Assembly: GCA_016215305.1 (NCBI GenBank)
Contig: JACRKI010000144.1
Span: 1-10,174, forward strand
Length of the DNA stretch: 10,174 bases
Origin: Candidatus Woesearchaeota archaeon
GTDB lineage: Archaea; Nanobdellota; Nanobdellia; Woesearchaeales; DSVV01
Direction of reading: 5' to 3'
Made by a program: the position numbers and the translations under genes
Part shown: positions 6,483-10,174 of the stretch, piece by piece
Layout of the letters: the number at the start of each line of letters is the position of its first letter
Numbering within the stretch: position 1 is the stretch's first letter
The notes under the pieces: generated by a model
What the model was told of the DNA's origin: nothing
What the model saw: only the letters and a program-made list of their open reading frames with translations
The model's database searches: none

Positions 6483-6510
6483 TTAAACAACTGTTTAAAA
6501 AGTGTATACA
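6483..6510 (-). promoter_or_regulatory. TA2 promoter with operator-like dyad
   Basis: A perfect inverted repeat, TTAAACA-AC-TGTTTAA (6483-6498), begins 4 nt before the ATG of the HTH-MNT gene. A TATA-like TGTATACA (6503-6510) is centred about 27 nt before the ATG, so the dyad covers the interval from TATA box to transcription start, where a bound repressor would block the polymerase. A second candidate box (ATATAAAT, 6510-6517) would give a short leader. Binding by the encoded HTH protein is an inference. Confidence 0.55.
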
Positions 6511-6543
6511 TTTATATGTTTTGTGGGAGATTCGCCACATACC

Positions 6544-6551
6544 TTTATTAA
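6544..6551 (+). promoter_or_regulatory. TATA-like box of the DUF218 gene
   Basis: TTTATTAA, centred about 27 nt before the ATG at 6575, the same spacing seen at the other lead genes in the window. Confidence 0.45.
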
Positions 6552-6574
6552 CTTCTTTTTGTCTTGATCATGAA

Positions 6575-7132
6575 ATGAAACTTGGCATTGTTCTTGGAGG
6601 ATGAGTAACTGATGAAGGAACACTTCCTCATGATGTCGAGAAGCGGGTACTGAAAGCTGTTGCGCTTTTCCAGAAAAAAATAATCACAAAGATTCTTGTA
6701 ACTGGCGGCGTAACAAATCCACATTGTCATAAAATAACTGAAGCACAACTTATGGCAGAATTGCTTTTTCAGCACGGAATTCAAAAGAATAAAATACTGC
6801 TCGAAAAAAAAGCAAAAGATACCATCGGCAATGCTGTCTTTTCAAAAGACATTGTTGTGAAGAAAAAACTTGGGAAAGATATTATTGTTATTACCAGTAA
6901 TTATCATATGCGGCGTGCATTGAGTATTTTTTGTCATGTTTTTGGTGATTCTTTCATTGTTACAGGAAAAGCAAGTTATGCGCATTTTTTCCATAGATTT
7001 CGCATGATGCTTCGCGAGTGGGAAGAAAAAGAGATTGAAGCGTTGTTGTTGGACACTATTCCTGCAGGAGATCATAAGAAAGCGTTGAAATTTATGTATG
7101 CGCATGTTCCTAAATATGAGGGGATGTCATGA
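6575..7132 (+). pseudogene. DUF218 (YdcF/SanA-like) protein interrupted by an in-frame TGA
   Basis: Translation from the ATG at 6575 gives MKLGIVLGG, then TGA (6602-6604), then VTDEGTLPHD and a full DUF218 fold up to TAA-free TGA at 7130-7132. Recognisable motifs are KILVTGG, the KDTIGNA segment and TSNYHMRRA. The TGA falls where the family normally has the third Gly of LGGG, so a single GGA-to-TGA change explains it. The downstream ATG at 6752 would give 126 residues lacking the first Rossmann strand. No membrane segment is seen. A TATA-like TTTATTAA lies 27 nt before 6575, so the gene was once expressed. YdcF binds S-adenosylmethionine and SanA/ElyC act in bacterial envelope biology; the archaeal function is unknown. 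Other genes here stop at TGA, so recoding to Gly is unlikely. Confidence 0.75.
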
Positions 7133-7152
7133 AAAAGAGAGAAATCTTCACA

Positions 7153-7363
7153 AACCAGCTGCTTTGATTCGTCTCGCTTAAAACAATGGAACAAGCAACG
7201 TCAATTCACGCACTAAGAAAACATGGCGTTGTCCAATAATTATTATTTTTTTGGATTATCTTTTTTGACATATTTCTCTAAAGAGAATTTCTAGAGAATA
7301 ATTCATAAAATAATAAATCAAAATTACATGAAGATACATCCGCGTTGTTGGTTCGTGTGTTTG
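7153..7363. repeat. Dispersed repeat, composite copy B (A-like plus C-like), with TA2 HEPN 3' remnant
   Basis: This fills most of the 320-base gene-free stretch between the DUF218 gene and rfcL. Bases 7153-7319 match copy A (71 of 74 identical over 7210-7283), with two extra segments of about 20 and 13 bp. Bases 7256-7319 correspond to the last 17 codons of the TA2 HEPN gene, frameshifted by the 13-bp segment, so they are a gene remnant. Bases 7324-7363 match segment C near valS. The CAACGTCA/TGGCGTTG hairpin arms are unchanged. After 7363 I see only T-rich sequence and the rfcL promoter. Confidence 0.82.
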
Positions 7364-7420
7364 TGTTCTTACTTCGTGTTTTTCTTTTCTATATGATCTT
7401 TTTTCCTCACTAACAACAAT

Positions 7421-7430
7421 CTTAATAAAC
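7421..7430 (+). promoter_or_regulatory. TATA-like box of rfcL
   Basis: CTTAATAAAC, centred about 27 nt before the rfcL ATG; no Shine-Dalgarno motif precedes the start, consistent with a leaderless mRNA. Confidence 0.5.
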
Positions 7431-7452
7431 TATTCAAACTTCTCTTTTTCTC

Positions 7453-8667
7453 ATGGACAAATCCGCAGCACTTCCCTGGACACTCAAATATCAACCAAAG
7501 TCTCTCAAAGAATTTACTCTCTATCCAACACAAATCCAGCAGATGCAAATCTTTGTGCAGAACTTCAAAAAACAAAAGAAAAAAGCAATGCTTTTGCACG
7601 GACCAACTGGCTGCGGCAAAACAGTCGCAGTCACTGCACTTGCAAAAGATTCTGATCTCGAACTCATTGAAATCAACGCATCTGATTTTCGCAACAAAGA
7701 AGGCGTGCTTTCCATCATCGGCACTGCTGCAAAACAAAGATCTCTCTTCTCTTCTGGCAAAATTATTCTTGTGGATGAAGTGGACGGACTTTCCGGCAAC
7801 CAAGACCGCGGCGGCATTGGCGCAATTGAAGAAGTCATTGCACAAACCGCGTTTCCCATCTTTCTCACCTGTCAAGACGCGTCTGACAAAAAAATAAAAT
7901 CGTTGCTCAAAATATCACAAGCAGTTGCGTTTACGCCGTTGACGCATCTCGAAGTCACAGAAATTCTCAAACAAATTTGCAAAAAAGAAAACATTCAGTA
8001 TGATGAAATGGCACTGAAGACTTTAGCACGGCAAGCAGATGGAGATTTGCGCGGCGCAATCAATGACTTACAATCGCTAGGAAGAGAAAAGATTACCATG
8101 CAGCATCTGGAAGCGATTGGTTTCCGCAACAAAGAAGAAGCAATCGAAGACGCGCTTATCAAAGTGTTCAAGGTCAAGGATGCAAACGTTGCTTTGCGAG
8201 CGTTTGACAATGTGCAGGAAGATCTCGATCAGATTGCGATGTGGATTGATGAAAGTCTGCCGAAAGAATATACTGATCCAGCTGCACTCGCTGCTGCGTA
8301 TGACGCAATGTCACGAGCAGATGTGTTTAATGGTCGTATCAGACGATGGCAGCATTGGGGATTTTTGGTGTATGTAAACGCACTTTTGAGCGCTGGCGTT
8401 GCAGTCGCAAAAACAGAACGAAACAAAGAACAGATTTCCTATCAACGAACACAACGCATTTTGAAAATCTGGATTGCAAAACAGAAATATGCGAAACGGG
8501 AAGGAATCGCGCAAAAGATTGCTGCGAAAACACATGCTTCCTCAACCTATTGCGTGCAGCATGTTGTTCCGTATGTGAAACAGATGTTCAAAAATAAAAC
8601 CATGCGAGAACAAATGATTTCAGAATTTGAATTTGATGCGGATGAGATTGGCTGGCTTGGGAATTAA
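7453..8667 (+). CDS. rfcL: Replication factor C large subunit
   Basis: AAA+ clamp-loader subunit, 404 residues. With RfcS it loads PCNA at primer ends in archaeal DNA replication. The N-terminal PWTLKYQPKSLKEF (8-21) is the RFC box. Walker A is GPTGCGKT (50-57) and Walker B IILVDEVD (104-111). Sensor 1 falls in LTCQDASDKK, with C-Q replacing the more usual A-N-D, and sensor 2 is GDLRGAINDLQ. No SRC arginine-finger motif is seen, as expected for the large subunit. The length is near that of the shorter archaeal RfcL proteins, but the C-terminus (FEFDADEIGWLGN) shows no QxxLxxFF PCNA-binding box. The start fits a TATA-like box 27 nt upstream. The gene stands alone, converging on rbcL with the TA3 cassette between. 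Confidence 0.95.
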   Translation: MDKSAALPWTLKYQPKSLKEFTLYPTQIQQMQIFVQNFKKQKKKAMLLHGPTGCGKTVAVTALAKDSDLELIEINASDFRNKEGVLSIIGTAAKQRSLFSSGKIILVDEVDGLSGNQDRGGIGAIEEVIAQTAFPIFLTCQDASDKKIKSLLKISQAVAFTPLTHLEVTEILKQICKKENIQYDEMALKTLARQADGDLRGAINDLQSLGREKITMQHLEAIGFRNKEEAIEDALIKVFKVKDANVALRAFDNVQEDLDQIAMWIDESLPKEYTDPAALAAAYDAMSRADVFNGRIRRWQHWGFLVYVNALLSAGVAVAKTERNKEQISYQRTQRILKIWIAKQKYAKREGIAQKIAAKTHASSTYCVQHVVPYVKQMFKNKTMREQMISEFEFDADEIGWLGN

Positions 8668-8679
8668 ATAAATAAAAAA

Positions 8680-8705
8680 TTATCTCGGCCTCGTATGCCC
8701 CCAAT
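8680..8705. repeat. Left 22-bp direct repeat: orphan copy of the rbcL 3' end (att-like)
   Basis: Bases 8684-8705 are identical to 9634-9655 (22 bp, starting CTCGGCCTCG and ending TGCCCCCAAT). Read on the minus strand, 8680-8703 spells W-G-H-T-R-P-R followed by TAA, the exact C-terminus of the RuBisCO chain plus a stop codon. It lies 12 bp after the rfcL stop and is no longer attached to rbcL. This is best read as the original gene end displaced by insertion of the TA3 cassette. Confidence 0.85.
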
Positions 8706-8711
8706 GCTACA

Positions 8712-8748
8712 GTTTCACTTGAAACCTTTGTTTAGTTTCAAATGAACC
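8712..8748. promoter_or_regulatory. Operator-like tandem dyads ahead of TA3
   Basis: A perfect inverted repeat GTTTCA-CT-TGAAAC (8712-8725) is followed 23 bp later by a near copy, GTTTCA-AA-TGAACC (8735-8748, one mismatch in the arms). The pair sits between the left direct repeat and the TATA-like box, so it belongs to the inserted cassette. A binding site for a TA3 product or an activator is possible; neither TA3 protein shows an obvious HTH. Confidence 0.5.
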
Positions 8749-9023
8749 ATAAGCTTTATATATCTCCTTTCTTTTATACGGTTGCAAATGAAGGAACAAT
8801 TCTTAAACATCAATGGTTTCGATCAAAAAATAAGTTGGAAGAAAAGATTCCTTTTGATTTTCCAGAAAAGAAAGAGTTTCTTGCTCTCATTTTCAGACTT
8901 GAAGAAAAAAGAAATGTTCTTTGTTATGGAAAGCCGCAAAAAATTGAAGTTCTCCAAGAGGTTATTGAAACGTTTAATACATTGAAACAAAAATGCAGGG
9001 AGGCTGGTGTTGATGGGCTCTAA
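8742..9023 (+). CDS. Small HEPN-like protein, TA3 toxin candidate (start uncertain, possibly truncated or frameshifted)
   Basis: A 93-residue open frame from the ATG at 8742 that overlaps the following nucleotidyltransferase gene. The C-terminal half, EFLALIFRLEEKRNVLCYG (45-63) followed by a long helix (VLQEVIETFNTLKQKCREAG), resembles the last helices of MNT-linked HEPN proteins, which carry an ExRxxxxYG element, here with no His. The usual N-terminal HEPN helices are not seen, and at 93 residues it is shorter than the usual 110-140. The 8742 ATG lies upstream of the best TATA box, so residues 1-30 may not be translated. An ATG at 8788 fits the promoter but is in another frame, which would rejoin this one after one extra base in the A-run near 8825-8830. 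A decayed or minimal toxin is my best guess. Confidence 0.45.
   Translation: MNHKLYISPFFYTVANEGTILKHQWFRSKNKLEEKIPFDFPEKKEFLALIFRLEEKRNVLCYGKPQKIEVLQEVIETFNTLKQKCREAGVDGL
8754..8764 (+). promoter_or_regulatory. TATA-like box of TA3
   Basis: CTTTATATATC is the best TATA match in the window. It would start transcription near 8786, inside the reading frame that begins at 8742, and about 29 nt before an out-of-frame ATG at 8788. This conflicts with the 8742 start. Confidence 0.55.
8998..9003 (+). promoter_or_regulatory. Ribosome binding site of the TA3 nucleotidyltransferase
   Basis: GGGAGG lies 3, 6 and 9 nt before the GTG (9007), TTG (9010) and ATG (9013) candidates respectively, inside the upstream reading frame. 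I prefer the ATG. Confidence 0.6.
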
Positions 9024-9627
9024 ACTTCTTCCGTATGCGCTTGACTTTATTTCTTTTTTATTGCAAAAGATAAAGAAAAAAGAAGATATTAAAAATGTTA
9101 TTCTCTTTGGTTCTGTTGCTCGTGATGAAGATGATAAACAAAGTGATGTTGATATTTTCATTGATGTTACTCGCGAAAATACTGCCTTGGAGAAAGAATG
9201 CGCTTCTCTGCTTACGTCCTTTTACTCTTCAGCAAAGTACAAACAATATTGGAAATTGTTTGGTATCACAAACGAAATAATACTTCATATTGGTGTTTTG
9301 GATACATGGAAAGAATTGAAACCAAGCATTATTGCTGATGGGATTGTTCTATATGGTAAATTTATGCCAAAAACGAAAGATGGAACGCATGTTGTCTTTT
9401 TTATCTGGGAAAATATTACTCCCAACTCCACGCGCGTTCTTTTCAACAAGCAGCTCTTTGGGTATACTCAACATGAAAAACACTATTCTGGCTTACTTGA
9501 GAAATATAATGGAGAAAGAATGGGAAAAGGTTGTATTATTGTTCCATTAGAACATAGTGTTGTTATTCATACTCATTTTAAGAAATACAAAATTGCAGTA
9601 AAAATAAAGAAAGTGTTGGAGTATTGA
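9013..9627 (+). CDS. MNT-type nucleotidyltransferase, TA3 antitoxin candidate, with extra C-terminal domain
   Basis: A 204-residue protein from the ATG at 9013 (GTG at 9007 would add two residues). The nucleotidyltransferase core is seen as LFGSVARD (G33-S34) and SDVDIFID (D45, D47; GS-x10-DxD). Residues about 125-204 make a second domain with GLLEKYNGERMGKG, IIVP and VKIKKVL, which aligns with the C-terminus of the TA1 nucleotidyltransferase (CKGEKIG, ILVP, YSIKRVL) despite low identity elsewhere, so the two share a non-MNT domain of unknown role. It overlaps the small HEPN-like gene by 11 nt and is tail-to-tail with rbcL with two bases between. The gene lies wholly inside the 22-bp direct repeats. 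Antitoxin function is inferred. Confidence 0.78.
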   Translation: MGSKLLPYALDFISFLLQKIKKKEDIKNVILFGSVARDEDDKQSDVDIFIDVTRENTALEKECASLLTSFYSSAKYKQYWKLFGITNEIILHIGVLDTWKELKPSIIADGIVLYGKFMPKTKDGTHVVFFIWENITPNSTRVLFNKQLFGYTQHEKHYSGLLEKYNGERMGKGCIIVPLEHSVVIHTHFKKYKIAVKIKKVLEY

Positions 9628-9629
9628 TC

Positions 9630-10174
9630 CTACCTCGGCCTCGTATGCCCCCAATATTCTAATGCCTGCCGTAATTCTTTGCTTGTTTTCGCAGCATCAT
9701 CGACATGCACGCCATCCATGTACGCTTCCACTGCTTCCCGCATTGCTTTTGCTCCTGCATAACTCCCTTTTGGATGTCCATGAACTCCGCCGCCAATCTG
9801 AAGCATAATGTTTGTTCCCATTTTATTCAAAACATCTTCAACAAGAATGGGATGCAATCCTCCTGAAGAACACGGAAACACAGGTTTCATTCCATACCAA
9901 TTTTGCTCTAAGGAATGTTCTTTCTGATCTGCTGGCGCATTATCTCTCGTCATATTATTTTGAATATTTCGCACTTCTTCTGCTGTGCCGACAAGTTTTC
10001 CAATGTTTGCAGTTCCAATATGCAAATTATCCACTCCTAATAATCTCACAGATTTTGCCAAGTTTAACATGGAAAATCCGTGATCATGAACTCGCGTAAA
10101 CGCGCCATGGAACGCGCGATGCGCATGGATTGCCAATCCTAAATCCTGACAGATTTCCCGCAAAGAACTCACTG
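9630..10174 (-). CDS. rbcL: RuBisCO large subunit, archaeal form III or II/III (C-terminal part, runs off the right edge)
   Basis: The C-terminal part of the RuBisCO alpha/beta barrel; the gene continues beyond the window. Numbering from the first Met in the fragment, active-site residues are present: R19 and H22 (HAHRAFHGA), H51 (LHIGT), the loop 6 Lys K59 (GKLVG), S103-G104-G105 (SSGGLH) and the phosphate-binding GGG (127-129, QIGGGVHGHPKG). The pattern fits the archaeal form III or II/III group rather than plant-type form I. In archaea this enzyme usually works in the AMP pathway, fixing CO2 onto ribulose-1,5-bisphosphate derived from nucleotides, together with AMP phosphorylase and ribose-1,5-bisphosphate isomerase; neither is in the window. 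The last seven residues lie within a 22-bp direct repeat created by the neighbouring insertion. Confidence 0.95.
   Translation of the reverse strand, partial: VSSLREICQDLGLAIHAHRAFHGAFTRVHDHGFSMLNLAKSVRLLGVDNLHIGTANIGKLVGTAEEVRNIQNNMTRDNAPADQKEHSLEQNWYGMKPVFPCSSGGLHPILVEDVLNKMGTNIMLQIGGGVHGHPKGSYAGAKAMREAVEAYMDGVHVDDAAKTSKELRQALEYWGHTRPR
9634..9655. repeat. Right 22-bp direct repeat, within the rbcL 3' end (att-like)
   Basis: Identical over 22 bp to 8684-8705 and encodes the rbcL residues from W-G-H-T to P-R. The adjoining bases differ from the left copy (the last Arg codon is AGG with TAG stop here, AGA with TAA stop at the left copy), as expected if this end came with the inserted element. 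Confidence 0.85.

Larger units (their letters stand above)
8706..9633 (+). mobile_element. Putative inserted TA3 cassette at the 3' end of rbcL (non-autonomous)
   Basis: The segment between the perfect 22-bp direct repeats is 928 bp long and contains tandem dyads, a promoter and the HEPN-like and MNT genes. It looks more AT-rich than rfcL and rbcL. No integrase, transposase or terminal inverted repeat is visible, so if it moved it did so with help in trans or has lost its integrase. Duplication of a gene 3' end with regeneration of the coding end is the signature of tyrosine-recombinase integration, but the usual target is a tRNA gene. Confidence 0.6.

Noticed and set aside
6602..6604. UGA recoding (Gly or selenocysteine) in the DUF218 gene
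   Set aside because: TGA serves as the stop codon of valS, the HTH-MNT gene and the TA3 nucleotidyltransferase gene, and no selenocysteine insertion element is evident; a point mutation is simpler.
5387..7363. CRISPR-like interpretation of the A/B/C repeats
   Set aside because: Only two or three copies, separated by kilobases containing genes, overlapping coding sequence and of unequal length; no spacer periodicity and no cas genes.
7369..7875. A 168-codon minus-strand frame opposite rfcL and its promoter
   Set aside because: Antisense to the Walker A and B region of rfcL; Cys/Phe-rich composition and no motif.
8825..8830. Programmed -1 ribosomal frameshift at the A-run in the TA3 HEPN-like gene
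   Set aside because: The run does not form a good X-XXY-YYZ heptamer in the frame of the 8788 start, and I see no strong downstream structure; an indel or a different start is more likely.
8668..9660. A tRNA gene as the target of the TA3 insertion
   Set aside because: No tRNA-like cloverleaf or TTCGA-type arm is visible; the repeated 22 bp is coding sequence of rbcL.

Overview
The window comes from an archaeon with a small, AT-rich genome, most likely a DPANN-type lineage (Woesearchaeota/Pacearchaeota-like); the phylum is an inference. The evidence is an archaeal-type replication factor C large subunit, an archaeal-type valyl-tRNA synthetase, a RuBisCO large chain of the archaeal form III or II/III kind, an Era-like GTPase operon known from archaea, and promoter geometry in which a TATA-like box lies about 26-28 nt ahead of the start codon of most lead genes (leaderless transcription). 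Internal operon genes instead carry Shine-Dalgarno motifs.

Layout from left to right. (1) The 3' end of an unrecognised + strand gene (3-206) converges on a minus-strand operon arvA-arvB-arvC (1640-208): an Era-like GTPase, a DUF2073 protein and a DUF2072 zinc ribbon. This is the oapABC/arvABC set linked to extracellular vesicle formation in haloarchaea. (2) A minus-strand HEPN-MNT pair, TA1 (2595-1737), has a 21-bp dyad and three TTGAT sites exactly 19 bp apart ahead of its promoter. (3) valS follows (5330-2838, minus). (4) A second minus-strand pair, TA2 (HTH-MNT then HEPN, 6479-5471), is divergent from a DUF218/YdcF-like gene (6575-7132) that is interrupted by an in-frame TGA. (5) A 320-base gap (7133-7452) holds a diverged copy of the 3' end and downstream flank of the TA2 HEPN gene. 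(6) rfcL (7453-8667, plus). (7) A third MNT module, TA3 (about 8742-9627, plus). (8) The C-terminal 180 residues of rbcL (minus, running off the right edge).

The housekeeping genes (valS, rfcL, rbcL) do not form a pathway. What unites the window is three different HEPN/MNT-type modules within 8 kb, placed between housekeeping genes and associated with direct repeats. The clearest case is TA3. It lies between two perfect 22-bp direct repeats, one forming the 3' end of rbcL and the other an orphan copy of the same 3' end, stop codon included, beside rfcL. This looks like site-specific insertion of a roughly 950-bp toxin-antitoxin cassette at the end of the RuBisCO gene, with the gene's end regenerated and no integrase present. 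A second repeat family (5387-5521, 7153-7363, 2788-2828) surrounds valS and TA2 and records further rearrangement. Each module also has its own dyad-symmetric, operator-like sequence near its promoter.
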